Shown: one piece after another, positions 1 through 7,669 of the stretch | How positions within the stretch are numbered: position 1 is the first letter of the stretch | How the letters are laid out: each line of letters opens with the position of its first letter | Assembly: GCF_000755245.1 (NCBI RefSeq) | Contig: NZ_BBMP01000022.1 | Coordinates: 868,001-932,000, forward strand | Reading direction: 5' to 3' | Source: Halococcus sediminicola | Lineage (GTDB): Archaea; Halobacteriota; Halobacteria; Halobacteriales; Halococcaceae | DNA length: 64,000 bases | Notes under the pieces: model-generated | The model's database searches: none | What the model saw: the letters and a program-made list of their open reading frames with translations, nothing else | Told to the model about the DNA's origin: nothing | Made by a program: the position numbers and the translations under genes

Positions 1-25
1 AAACGGACGATGAACGCCGGCGATA

Positions 26-436
26 CTACGCGCTTCGCTCTTCGAGTTCGCCACTGATCTCTTCGGCCGCCGACTGGAGCTCCTCGTCGGACATCTCGGT
101 TGGGTCCGGTGAGTTCCCGCTCGATTCCTCGTTCTCGTCGTCGGATTCTTCCTCGGCCGATTCCTCGCCGTCCGCACCGCTGGATTCTTCTTTCATCCGT
201 CGGATCTGTTCGTCGAGTTGCCGGCCGAGCGCCTCGCCGAGCAACCGGCCGACCTGCTCGCCGAGTTCGCGCCCGACGGATTCGAAATCCGCGTCGCCGT
301 CGCCGCCGAGACCGTCGAGCAACCCCTCGCCGAGTCCGCTCCGGAGGCTCTCGACGAACGCCGACGACCCGCTCTCGTCCGACCCTTCGCTCGCCCCATC
401 TCCGTTCTCGGCCGACGCCGATTCTGCGTCACTCAT
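26..436 (-). CDS. Acidic hypothetical protein downstream of gvpM
   Basis: 136 aa, not recognised. The N-terminal third is Ser/Glu/Gly-rich. Residues about 25-80 form a Gly/Leu-rich, probably amphipathic segment with repeated G-x-x-L-G-E/D spacing, ending in EQIRRMKEE. The C-terminal half is a low-complexity acidic tail. There is no signal peptide, cysteine or membrane segment. It follows gvpM by 65 bp on the same strand, so it may be the last gene of the gvpF-M transcription unit. It is not GvpC: the 30-40 residue repeats of that family are absent. A gas-vesicle role is inferred only from position. Confidence 0.6.
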   Translation of the reverse strand: MSDAESASAENGDGASEGSDESGSSAFVESLRSGLGEGLLDGLGGDGDADFESVGRELGEQVGRLLGEALGRQLDEQIRRMKEESSGADGEESAEEESDDENEESSGNSPDPTEMSDEELQSAAEEISGELEERSA

Positions 437-501
437 GGGAGCACGGTTGCGGTCGCGGTACTTATAGGTGCGGCCGGCAAGCGCACCGGGTCATCGACGG
501 G

Positions 502-771
502 TCACCGGCCGCCGTCGCCACTTTCCACTCGGTTCTCGCCGTTCGCCTCGCCCTCGTCGAGTGCGCGCTGGCGCTGGACGCGGTCCCACTCCTCGAAGAT
601 GCCGTACTCGGTCATCGTCGCCATGCCGGCCAGCGCCGCCCGGAGTTTCAGTCCCACCAGTGGAATGTCGGCGACTGAGATGATCGCGTCGGCCTCGATG
701 ACCGCCCCGTCCCGCAGGATGACGTCGATGAGATCGACGATGACGTCGTCATCCGCCCGTCTGGGTTCCAT
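502..771 (-). CDS. gvpM: Gas vesicle protein GvpM
   Basis: 89 aa GvpA-family accessory protein, essential for gas vesicle assembly in haloarchaea. Residues about 8-60 carry the GvpA-like fold, with VDLIDVILRDGAVIEAD then DIPLVGLKLRAALAGM. The family-typical TMTEYGIFEEWD follows. The ATG at 771 gives the usual MEP start; a GTG two codons upstream (777) is the alternative. The start overlaps the end of gvpL by about 23 bp, implying coupled translation in one operon. The short polar C-terminal tail is not conserved. Confidence 0.92.
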   Translation of the reverse strand: MEPRRADDDVIVDLIDVILRDGAVIEADAIISVADIPLVGLKLRAALAGMATMTEYGIFEEWDRVQRQRALDEGEANGENRVESGDGGR

Positions 772-1570
772 CCTCACCCCCGATTTCCGGGACGAACGAG
801 TACGGCGGCCACGGACCCGTAAACCGTATTTCGGTCCCCGCTTCGGCGGCCACCTCGTCGAGCATCTCGCCCATCGCCTCCTCGCGGTCGTCGGGCGCGA
901 GCACGGTGAATCTGGCCTGTGTCGCCATGCCGTCGTCCTCGTTCGATTCGTCGTCGAGCGTCGTGCGCTCGCCGAGTTCGTTCACCTCGCGGGCGAACTC
1001 GGCCAGTCGGTCGCCGAGTGCCGTTGCACGCTCGTTGCGGCGCTCGCGGCGCAGTTCGCGGAGTCGCTGGTCGTACTGCTTTTCGAGCATGAACGCCGTT
1101 CCCGACCCCGCCGCCTCGATCTCCTCGTCGAGTTCGGCGAGCCGGCCGTCGCTGGCTGTGAGGTCCTCCTCCAGGGCGTCCTCGTCGCGCCGGAGTTCGA
1201 CGCGATACTCCCAGTGACCCGAGAGGCTATCGAGGTACTCCGAAAGCGTCTCGTGCTCGTCGTCGACCCACTCGTGCACGCGGTCGTCGCTACCGGTGAG
1301 AACGGTGTCGAACTGGAAGGGAATCGGCGTGTCGAACGCCTCGCCCGCCGCGTCGACGACGCCCTGATGCTGGAGCACCCACCTCCTGAGTTCGTCCATG
1401 TCGGCGGTGTCGTACAGCGATTCGCAGTCGTGGACGACGATACCGATCTCCCCGACCGCGAGCAGCCTGACGGGTTCGTCGTCGACACCCGTCTCCTCGA
1501 AGCTCGATTCCTCGTCGAGGGACACGGCACAGTAGAGATAGCGCCCCTCGTCGAAGTCGGTCTCGGACAT
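749..1570 (-). CDS. gvpL: Gas vesicle protein GvpL
   Basis: 273 aa member of the GvpL/GvpF family, a minor structural or nucleation factor that interacts with several other Gvp proteins. It opens with GRYLYCAVSLDEES and ends with the family hallmark FTGPWPPYSFVPEIGG (about 251-266), which GvpF shares. A charged, probably coiled-coil stretch covers about residues 135-190. Its start touches the gvpK stop (1570), as expected in the gvpFGHIJKLM operon. Length matches haloarchaeal GvpL. Confidence 0.93.
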   Translation of the reverse strand: MSETDFDEGRYLYCAVSLDEESSFEETGVDDEPVRLLAVGEIGIVVHDCESLYDTADMDELRRWVLQHQGVVDAAGEAFDTPIPFQFDTVLTGSDDRVHEWVDDEHETLSEYLDSLSGHWEYRVELRRDEDALEEDLTASDGRLAELDEEIEAAGSGTAFMLEKQYDQRLRELRRERRNERATALGDRLAEFAREVNELGERTTLDDESNEDDGMATQARFTVLAPDDREEAMGEMLDEVAAEAGTEIRFTGPWPPYSFVPEIGGEDGTQTGG

Positions 1571-1887
1571 TACTCGATGACACCTCCCTGGCCTTGCCGG
1601 GGTTCGTCGGCGCGCTCGACGAGATCTCGGACCAATCCATCGAGTTCACCCCGGAGGTCGTCGACCGAACTCTCGATGCCTTCGTCCCGTTTGATGCCCT
1701 CGATCTCCTCTTCGAGCGCGGCGAGCTGCGAGCCGAGGCGTTCGATCTCCGCGTCGGTGAGTTCGCCCGACTCCATCCGCCGGATGGCCTCGCGCTCCAT
1801 CGCGTCCACCAGCAGTTCGACGACGGTGACGACGAGCGTCATCAGCCCGTCGCGCGCCTCGTCGCCGTCGACGTCAATCGTCGTCAT
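1570..1887 (-). CDS. gvpK: Gas vesicle protein GvpK
   Basis: 105 aa. It contains the GvpK core: GLMTLVVTVVELLVDAME (about 14-31), then REAIRRMESGELTDAEIERLG, then a Glu-rich helix. GvpK is an essential accessory protein of haloarchaeal gas vesicles and is thought to act early in assembly. The gene overlaps gvpJ (ends 1874) by 14 bp and gvpL by 1 bp, so translation is probably coupled. Confidence 0.93.
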   Translation of the reverse strand: MTTIDVDGDEARDGLMTLVVTVVELLVDAMEREAIRRMESGELTDAEIERLGSQLAALEEEIEGIKRDEGIESSVDDLRGELDGLVRDLVERADEPRQGQGGVIE

Positions 1888-2338
1888 CGTCCTCCGACTC
1901 CGCGTCGGCGTCCTCGCTATCCTGTTCGTCCTCGTCCGAATCGTCGGCGGTTCCGGTGTGTCCCGCACGCGCGCCGGCGTTCGGTCGCGCGCCGATTTCG
2001 GGGGCTGACTGGCGGTCGGTGTCCGACTGTTCGCCGTCGTCGAGTTCCTCCTCGCTCTCTTCGTTCCCCCCTTCGACGGTGACCGTGTCGTCGTCTTCGA
2101 GTTCGCTCCGGTCCGAGGCCTGCTCGACGCGGCGCATGTCGGTCCCCTCGGGGAATTCGAGTCCATATTCGGCGGCCGTCTCGAAGGAGGCGATTGCCGC
2201 CCGAAGTTGCACGCCGAGGAGTTCGGTATCGCCGATCGAGACCACGATGTCGGCGTTGATGACGACCCCTTTGTCGAGCAGCATCTCGACGACGTCCGCG
2301 AGACTGTCGGACTGTCTGGTCGGGCCACCGCTACTCAT
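1874..2338 (-). CDS. gvpJ: Gas vesicle protein GvpJ, with long acidic tail
   Basis: 154 aa. Residues about 10-62 are a GvpA-type domain (DVVEMLLDKGVVINADIVVS, then DTELLGVQLRAAIASFETA, then YGLEFPEGTDM), typical of GvpJ, a minor wall or tip protein related to GvpA. The rest is an Asp/Glu-rich low-complexity tail ending in a run of aspartates, which makes it longer than the roughly 110-residue GvpJ of Halobacterium. It overlaps gvpI by 8 bp at its start and gvpK by 14 bp at its end. Confidence 0.92.
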   Translation of the reverse strand: MSSGGPTRQSDSLADVVEMLLDKGVVINADIVVSIGDTELLGVQLRAAIASFETAAEYGLEFPEGTDMRRVEQASDRSELEDDDTVTVEGGNEESEEELDDGEQSDTDRQSAPEIGARPNAGARAGHTGTADDSDEDEQDSEDADAESEDDDDD

Positions 2339-3281
2339 CGCTCTCACCTCCATTCTCGTCCTTTCGCTCGTCGAAGCGCCGTCCGTAGATGCGGAAATGG
2401 CCCGGCGCGCTCGAATGTTGCGTGCTCTGAGGTACCGTCGAGAAGTTCGCCGACGACCAGCCACCCGAGTTCCAGCCCGACACCATCGTCGAGTAGGCCG
2501 TCGGGCTTCGCGAGGAGGGCTGGCCGGTCCCGCCGCCGGTCTTCTCCTCGACTTTCTCCTGTGCCGTATCGCGCGCTTCCTTCAGTTGGTCGCGGGCGTC
2601 GAGGGCGCTCTCGCGGAACTCCTCGACCGCATCGCTGAGCTGGGACTGGATGGCGGCCTGTTTGGCCTCCCCCTGTTCGAGGAGCGTCTCGCCGATTGAG
2701 TCGTCGCTCTCCGAGTCGTCATCCGACGACCCGAACAGATCGGATTCGTTGCCGTCGGTGTCCTCCTCGTCGGTCACGTCGTCGGTGGCGTTTTCGAGTT
2801 CGTCCTTGTTCTGCATGAACGCCCGCACGTCGACGGCGTCCCAGAGTTCGCTGAACTCGACGAGCGACGCCAGCCGCGTGAGGTCTACCGCCCGCTCCGG
2901 GTCGGCGTTCGCGATCGCCTCGGGGACGTCCTCGCCCTCGATGGCGCTCGGCAGTTCGCTCAGATCGACCGCATCGGGCAGTTCCGACACCTCGATGGTC
3001 CCGAGCAACTCCTCGGTCTCCTCGATGACGTCGACGAGGTCGTCGACGTCCTCTTTGACCTCCTCGTAGCTCTCCTCGCCACTCAACACGCCGAGCAGCG
3101 ATTCGATGTCGGCTTCGGCGCGACCGAGCAACCCCGCCAGATCGGCGTCGCCCGTCTCCTCGCTTCCCCCGTCCTCGCCACCGCTTTCCGCTTCGGTCTC
3201 GGATTCACCACTCGAACCTTCGAGCGCCGAATCGAGCTTTTCGGCGGCCTCGGCCATCCGTTCGCTATCGTCGTCGCTCAT
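2331..3281 (-). CDS. gvpI: Gas vesicle protein GvpI (long form)
   Basis: 316 aa, called GvpI from its place between gvpH and gvpJ and from its C-terminal 45 residues (STVPQSTQHSSAPGHFRIYGRRF), which resemble the conserved end of GvpI. GvpI is dispensable for vesicle formation in Halobacterium and affects length. Family members are usually about 140-150 aa, so the first roughly 170 residues are extra. That part is acidic, with alternating DAVDLSELP / EGEDVPEAI motifs and a LVEFSELWDAVDVRAFMQNK segment. Residues about 205-245 form a predicted coiled coil. The start overlaps the gvpH stop by 4 bp. Confidence 0.75.
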   Translation of the reverse strand: MSDDDSERMAEAAEKLDSALEGSSGESETEAESGGEDGGSEETGDADLAGLLGRAEADIESLLGVLSGEESYEEVKEDVDDLVDVIEETEELLGTIEVSELPDAVDLSELPSAIEGEDVPEAIANADPERAVDLTRLASLVEFSELWDAVDVRAFMQNKDELENATDDVTDEEDTDGNESDLFGSSDDDSESDDSIGETLLEQGEAKQAAIQSQLSDAVEEFRESALDARDQLKEARDTAQEKVEEKTGGGTGQPSSRSPTAYSTMVSGWNSGGWSSANFSTVPQSTQHSSAPGHFRIYGRRFDERKDENGGESDE

Positions 3282-3724
3282 CGCCGCTCCCCGCGCAGGC
3301 GCACGTCCAGAACCCCGTTGTTGAACGATGCGTCCTCGACCGCGAGACCCTCGTGAGGCAGCGACACGCGCTCGATGACGCCCTCGTCGTCGGCGACCAC
3401 GAGTCTCTCGCCGTCGACGCCCGCCGAGAGTTCGCGCGGGTCGACGTCGGGCAGGTCGACGGTGACGGTACAGCCCGCCTCGGTGGGATTGACCGTCGTT
3501 GCGTGGTCGGTGTCGGCCGCCGGCGAGCGCTCGTCGGTGGTCGTGGTCTCGGCCTGCGGGCCGATGCCGACGCTGAGACCGTAATCGAAGCGCGTGTCGC
3601 CGCTTTGTGCGCTCGCGCTCTTCGACCGGCGTGACTGATCGCGCTCGTCCATCTCGGCGAGGGTCTCGAACAGTCCCGTGAGCACCGTGCGAACGAATCC
3701 GCTGTCCTTTTGATCGTCTGTCAT
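3278..3724 (-). CDS. gvpH: Gas vesicle protein GvpH, Hsp20-like
   Basis: 148 aa. The second half (about 80-148) is a small-heat-shock (alpha-crystallin) beta-sandwich with VTVDLPDVDPRELSAGVDGE, ERVSLP and NNGVLDVRL strands. The N-terminal half is polar and probably disordered. GvpH is a chaperone-like, non-essential Gvp protein. The start overlaps the gvpG stop by 4 bp (ATGA) and the end overlaps gvpI by 4 bp. Confidence 0.9.
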   Translation of the reverse strand: MTDDQKDSGFVRTVLTGLFETLAEMDERDQSRRSKSASAQSGDTRFDYGLSVGIGPQAETTTTDERSPAADTDHATTVNPTEAGCTVTVDLPDVDPRELSAGVDGERLVVADDEGVIERVSLPHEGLAVEDASFNNGVLDVRLRGERR

Positions 3725-3975
3725 TGTCCTTTGACCTCCACTCTGTTGTCGAGCGTCTCGCGCGCCTCGCGTGCCACGTCGAGTTGGGTCTCCAACTCCT
3801 CCCGGCGGCGCTCGTATTCCTCGGCCGAGCGGTCGCCGATCTCGTACAGTAGTCGATTCTCCTTGATCTCGTCGCGGATCCCCTCGACGTCGTACAGCTC
3901 CTCGATGGCCATCGAGTGGATGACGTTGCCGATGGTGATGATCGGCCGCAGCAGGATGTCGTCGACGAGGAACAT
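3721..3975 (-). CDS. gvpG: Gas vesicle protein GvpG
   Basis: 84 aa, the usual GvpG length. The hydrophobic start MFLVDDILLRPI (ending near residue 22) is followed by MAIEELYDVEGIRDEIKE and a long charged helix with coiled-coil character (about 38-78). GvpG is one of the essential accessory proteins. Its start codon overlaps the gvpF stop by 1 bp and its stop overlaps gvpH by 4 bp. Confidence 0.92.
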   Translation of the reverse strand: MFLVDDILLRPIITIGNVIHSMAIEELYDVEGIRDEIKENRLLYEIGDRSAEEYERRREELETQLDVAREARETLDNRVEVKGQ

Positions 3976-4604
3976 TACTGTTGGGTCCCGATCTCGATGT
4001 CCACGAAGTTGTAGGGCGGCCACGGCCCGGTGTACTGGACCGTGAGGACATCGCCGTAGTCGTCGGTGATGGCGTCGATCGCCTCGTCGAATCTCGTTCT
4101 CTCGTCGCGGTCGACGAGATACGAGTGGTTCATCACGAGTCGGTCGCTGAACAGGTCGTTTTCCTCCTCGCCGACGCTCGCCGCCGCGAGGTGCTCGCTC
4201 GCCGCCGCCCGGATCTCCGCTGCGTCCACCGTGGCGTCCTCGTCGGCGACGAGTTTGACGCCGAACTCGGCGAGATCGTCGACCTCGCGCAGCGACTTCG
4301 TGAACGCGCGCCGCCCACCCCGAAGAACGTTCTTCAGGGTGCGGGCGTTCTTGAACACCGAGCCGAATTGCATCGGGACGACCGTGCGCCCCCCGCCGTC
4401 GAGCAACACCGTTTGCAACACGTCGTCGTGTGCGCGGGCGTTCTCGTCCGAGAGGTCCGGGTCCATCGTGTCGATGTCGCTGACGACCGCCGCGAGCGGC
4501 CCGTGGCTCACGGTGTAGACCCGTTCGGCCCCGGCGACGCCATCGACGTCGAGTTCGAACTCGTCGTTCTCGACGACACCGTAGGCGTAGAGGTTCTCGC
4601 TCAT
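3975..4604 (-). CDS. gvpF: Gas vesicle protein GvpF, first gene of the FGHIJKLM operon
   Basis: 209 aa member of the GvpF/GvpL family. It starts MSENLYAYGVVENDEFELD, as haloarchaeal GvpF does. VVPMQFGSVFKN lies near residue 80, and YTGPWPPYNFVDIEIG near 191-206. GvpF binds GvpA and is essential for vesicle formation. ATG 4604 is chosen because longer in-frame starts lack family similarity and lie in the promoter region. Unlike Halobacterium or Haloferax mediterranei, no gvpD or gvpE precedes it. Confidence 0.93.
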   Translation of the reverse strand: MSENLYAYGVVENDEFELDVDGVAGAERVYTVSHGPLAAVVSDIDTMDPDLSDENARAHDDVLQTVLLDGGGRTVVPMQFGSVFKNARTLKNVLRGGRRAFTKSLREVDDLAEFGVKLVADEDATVDAAEIRAAASEHLAAASVGEEENDLFSDRLVMNHSYLVDRDERTRFDEAIDAITDDYGDVLTVQYTGPWPPYNFVDIEIGTQQ

Positions 4605-4747
4605 GATGAGAGTGTGTGCGTACCGCGCACCATGCGCCCGGTTCGACGGTCGCGCTAATAGGCGTGTCGCCGGCACGTGCAAGACCACCGATGCCTGCCT
4701 CTGCTGGCCCAAAGGATATTATAGTGGCCGGGGTTTGAGAAATCACG
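4605..4747. promoter_or_regulatory. Divergent gvpF / gvpA promoter region
   Basis: 143 bp between oppositely oriented gvpF and gvpA. Toward gvpA, an A/T-rich GGATATTATAG (4714-4724) preceded by a purine-rich BRE-like CCAAA lies about 28 bp before the gvpA ATG, so the transcript should be leaderless or nearly so. Toward gvpF, CTATTAG (about 4652-4658, read on the minus strand) is a weaker TATA-like element about 50 bp from the gvpF start. The classical paired GvpE activator half-sites were not recognised. Confidence 0.6.
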
Positions 4748-5062
4748 ATGAGTGCACGACCATCGAGCGACAGTCTGGCGGAAGTGCTCGACCGTATCCT
4801 CGACAAGGGAATCGTCATCGACATCTGGGCGCGGGTGTCGGTCGTCGGTATCGAGATCCTCACCGTGGAGGCCCGCATCGTCGTCGCCTCGGTCGATACG
4901 TTCCTCCACTACGGCAAGGAGATATCGAAGTTGGAGATGGCGTCCGAATCGGGCGACCTCCAGGAACTGAAGGACCTCGATCTGGGCACCTCGCCGATGA
5001 CCCAGCCCGAACCCGACGAGCCGGAAGTCCGCATCGAAGAGGAACAAGAGGCCGAGCAGTAA
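4748..5062 (+). CDS. gvpA: Major gas vesicle structural protein GvpA
   Basis: 104 aa. Residues about 7-65 are near-canonical Gvp[20 protein letters not shown], then [19 protein letters not shown], then [15 protein letters not shown]. GvpA forms the hydrophobic ribbed wall of the vesicle. Haloarchaeal GvpA is usually about 76-80 aa. Here an extra acidic tail of about 30 residues ends EEEQEAEQ. It is transcribed away from gvpF, 61 bp before gvpO; gvpC and gvpN are absent from their usual place between them. Confidence 0.95.
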   Translation: MSARPSSDSLAEVLDRILDKGIVIDIWARVSVVGIEILTVEARIVVASVDTFLHYGKEISKLEMASESGDLQELKDLDLGTSPMTQPEPDEPEVRIEEEQEAEQ

Positions 5063-5090
5063 GACGCCGCGGCGGGGCACCGGGCGGCAA

Positions 5091-5099
5091 TTTATATAT
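5091..5099 (+). promoter_or_regulatory. TATA box of gvpO
   Basis: TTTATATAT lies about 28 bp before the gvpO ATG (5124), in the 61-bp gap after gvpA. The spacing predicts a leaderless gvpO mRNA separate from gvpA read-through. Confidence 0.6.
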
Positions 5100-5123
5100 C
5101 GAACCCGAAACAAGTAGTACACG

Positions 5124-5666
5124 ATGGACCTCGACCCGAGCGAGCACACGATAGACGAACTGCGCGACGAACTCGACGGAATGGACGACCCCGAGGCGCT
5201 CGAAGCGCTGCGCGAGGCCGAAGCCGACGGCGAGAACAGGGAAGGAGCGAAGGAGGCCATCGACGAGCGTCTCGAAAGCGTCTCGGACGACGGAGACGAG
5301 GGCGATGGAAACGAAAGCAGCGAGAGCGGAGACGGCGAGAGTAGCGAGACCGAGGGCCGCGAGGACGCGCCCGAAAGCGACGGCACGGGCGTCGGCATCA
5401 TCGAGATCCGCAATCACGTCCGCAACGCCGCCAGCGACCTCATCGGCCGCCCGCTCGACGGCATCGTCGAGATCGAGCGCGACGATGAAGGCTGGCGCGC
5501 GCTCACCGAGATCGTCGAGCGCAGTTCGGTGCCCGACACCCAGGACATCATCGGGCGCTACGCGCTCGATATCGACGACGACGGCCGGATAACGGGCTAT
5601 CGCCGGCTCGACCGCTACCGCCGCGGCGACACCAGACGCGACGAGGAGCCACAGGTTCCGCGCTGA
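5124..5666 (+). CDS. gvpO: Gas vesicle protein GvpO
   Basis: 180 aa. The C-terminal half (about 88-170) is the GvpO domain: IIEIRNHVRNAASDLIGRPL, then GWRALTEIVERSSVPDTQDI, then YALDIDDDGRITGYRRLDRY. The N-terminal 85 residues are an acidic, Ser/Glu-rich, probably disordered region that begins with a short DPSEHTIDELRDELDGMDD helix. GvpO is essential for vesicle formation in haloarchaea. Adjacency to gvpA without gvpC or gvpN is atypical. Confidence 0.92.
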   Translation: MDLDPSEHTIDELRDELDGMDDPEALEALREAEADGENREGAKEAIDERLESVSDDGDEGDGNESSESGDGESSETEGREDAPESDGTGVGIIEIRNHVRNAASDLIGRPLDGIVEIERDDEGWRALTEIVERSSVPDTQDIIGRYALDIDDDGRITGYRRLDRYRRGDTRRDEEPQVPR

Positions 5667-5670
5667 CGGC

Positions 5671-5677
5671 CTTTTTC
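5671..5677 (+). terminator. T-rich stop signal after gvpO
   Basis: A five-T run (5672-5676) sits 6 bp after the gvpO stop, consistent with archaeal U-tract termination. There is no convincing hairpin. Confidence 0.35.
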
Positions 5678-5759
5678 CGCTTCCATTCGCAAAATTCTAC
5701 CCGGAGAGCGACCCGTAGCGGTCGTTCGACATCTGGGAGCCCGAGTTCGACGTGGATGC

Positions 5760-6932
5760 TCAGTCCTCGGTGGCAGCGTCATCGCCGTTCTCGACGTCGC
5801 GTACGGACTGCGGGTTGGTTCCGACGTCCTCGCCGAGTGATACTGATTGTGTGAGTGGCTCGCCCCGGACGAGTTCCGGAATCGGAATGCGGAGCGCTTC
5901 GAGCATCACGACGAACACGATTGGCAGGAGGAAGAATCCATACCAGCCAAAGAGGGTCGGACCGAGGATGTAGGCGAACATGAGTACCAGCATGTCGAGC
6001 TGTCTTCCAGTGATATACGGCTGGATGAACGTCTGGGGCAGGATGTCGAGAAGGAGGAAATACACCGCCAACGCCCCGCCGACGAACGGGAGACCGCTCC
6101 CCGCCTGCATCGCCTGAAAGCCGAGATACGCGACGACCGGGAGGTAGACGACCTTGCCAACGACGAGCGGGATGAGACTGGCGACACCAGTGAGAACGGC
6201 CAGCACGAGCGCCATCGGAACCGCCAGTCCCTGGGGCGCAAGGAGATTCGTCGCCCAGTAGGCGAGCGCCGCGATGGCGGACATGACGGCGACGAACAGG
6301 AGATTGCCGAAAAATACCGATTCGAGGTCGGTATCGACCGCCGCGACGTAGGCGTGCGCGGTGGTGTCCCGGCCGCCGACCAGTTCCCGGAACCCCTCGG
6401 CGATGGCGTCGTCGCTTCGCAACAGGAAATACGAGAGCGTAATCGAGAGCGCCACCATGACGAGCGTCCCGAAGACGGCTCCGAGTATCTGTCCACCCAC
6501 ACTGAGAGCGGTCTGTAGCGTTTGCTGGGGCTGGTCGACGAACTGGCCCGGATTCTGGATGAGGGTCGTCAGCGTGTTGCGCTGTGCGGCCGGAAGCGAA
6601 CTGAGGTCGAGGGGGCCGAACGCGACCGCGGAGCCGCCGCCGACTGCCTGTTGAACCTGCTGGAAGAGGTGAAAGCCAACGTAGCCCACGAGTAGGAGAA
6701 TCGGAACGACGACCACCAGCACGGTGATGCCCGCCACGAGTCCATCACGGTCGACGTGATGGGCCAGTCGCCGGTAGATGGGACGGGTGGCGTAGTAGCC
6801 GAAGATCCCGAGAACCAGTATCTCGACGAACGAGTAGGCGAGAAACGCTGCGGCGAGAGCGAGCACCAACACGAACGCCCACCAGCCGACGCGCGCGCGG
6901 TCGGTCGGCGGACCGAAACCTACATCAGACAT
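5760..6932 (-). CDS. AI-2E family membrane transporter
   Basis: 390 aa integral membrane protein of the AI-2E exporter family (PF01594). About eight hydrophobic segments occur in the usual pattern: a pair near 18-45, one near 65-90, one near 150-180, and a C-terminal bundle from about 215 to 350. The re-entrant-loop region [19 protein letters not shown] (about 290-312) is typical of the family. Substrate is unknown; family members include sodium-proton antiporters as well as proposed autoinducer exporters, and haloarchaea are not known to make AI-2. The tail is acidic. It is divergent from dcd. Confidence 0.85.
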   Translation of the reverse strand: MSDVGFGPPTDRARVGWWAFVLVLALAAAFLAYSFVEILVLGIFGYYATRPIYRRLAHHVDRDGLVAGITVLVVVVPILLLVGYVGFHLFQQVQQAVGGGSAVAFGPLDLSSLPAAQRNTLTTLIQNPGQFVDQPQQTLQTALSVGGQILGAVFGTLVMVALSITLSYFLLRSDDAIAEGFRELVGGRDTTAHAYVAAVDTDLESVFFGNLLFVAVMSAIAALAYWATNLLAPQGLAVPMALVLAVLTGVASLIPLVVGKVVYLPVVAYLGFQAMQAGSGLPFVGGALAVYFLLLDILPQTFIQPYITGRQLDMLVLMFAYILGPTLFGWYGFFLLPIVFVVMLEALRIPIPELVRGEPLTQSVSLGEDVGTNPQSVRDVENGDDAATED

Positions 6933-7027
6933 ATCATCGACCGGGGCGGCCGGCGGGAAACGGTTGTGCTTGTGACCGCCAGCCCCAGACGGAAAGCGTT
7001 AGGCCGCTCCCGGCATCCTCTCGCTGT

Positions 7028-7669
7028 ATGATACTCTCCGATGGGGACATCCGCCGGCGGCTCGACGAGGGCGACCTCCTCATTGAGCCACTCGCCGACC
7101 CCGATCTCCAGATCCAGCCCGCGAGCGTCGATCTCAGGTTGGGCCGCGAATTCCTCGAATTCCAGCGGACGAACATTCCGTGTATTCACCCCGATTCCGA
7201 AAACGAGGTCGACGAGTACGTTACTGAAACCGTGGTCGATGAGGGCGGGGAGTTCATCCTCCATCCCGGTGATTTCGTGCTCGGGACGACCGTCGAACGG
7301 GTCGACGTGCCCGACGACCTCATCGCGCGTGTCGAGGGCCGCTCCTCGCTCGGACGGCTGGCGGTCGTCATCCACGCCACTGCGGGCATCGTTGATCCCG
7401 GCTATCGCGGGCAGGTCACCCTCGAACTCTCGAATCTCGGCACTGCGCCCGTCGCCCTCTCTCCAGGAATGAGGATCTCACAGGTCATCTTCACCGAACT
7501 CAAAAACGCCGCCGAAGTGTCCTACGGAACCGAGCGCGGCTCGAAGTATCAGGATCAGCGCGGACCGCAAGCCTCGAAGATCGGCAGCGACGACGAGTTC
7601 GGGGGGAGTCAGCGACCCGATAGGAAGAGCAACGACCGGCGAGCGAGCGGTGAGGACGACGAGCGATGA
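7028..7669 (+). CDS. dcd: dCTP deaminase
   Basis: 213 aa. It converts dCTP to dUTP and ammonia in thymidylate synthesis. The trimeric dUTPase-like fold shows [20 protein letters not shown] (102-121), [12 protein letters not shown] (catalytic Glu about 133) and a C-terminal loop with [11 protein letters not shown] (174-184). The last roughly 28 residues are an extra polar, Arg/Ser/Asp-rich tail. It lacks the FMN/dUTPase features that mark bifunctional enzymes, but the mono- versus bifunctional state cannot be proved here. Its stop overlaps the next start (ATGA at 7666-7669). Confidence 0.92.
   Translation: MILSDGDIRRRLDEGDLLIEPLADPDLQIQPASVDLRLGREFLEFQRTNIPCIHPDSENEVDEYVTETVVDEGGEFILHPGDFVLGTTVERVDVPDDLIARVEGRSSLGRLAVVIHATAGIVDPGYRGQVTLELSNLGTAPVALSPGMRISQVIFTELKNAAEVSYGTERGSKYQDQRGPQASKIGSDDEFGGSQRPDRKSNDRRASGEDDER

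Noticed and set aside
26-436. GvpC assignment for the acidic protein after gvpM
   Set aside because: No 30-40 residue repeats and no zinc-binding C-terminal domain; wrong place in the cluster.
218-2008. 596-codon plus-strand frame across gvpK, L and M
   Set aside because: Antisense shadow; Arg/Ser-rich with no domain, while the minus strand holds well-known gvp genes.
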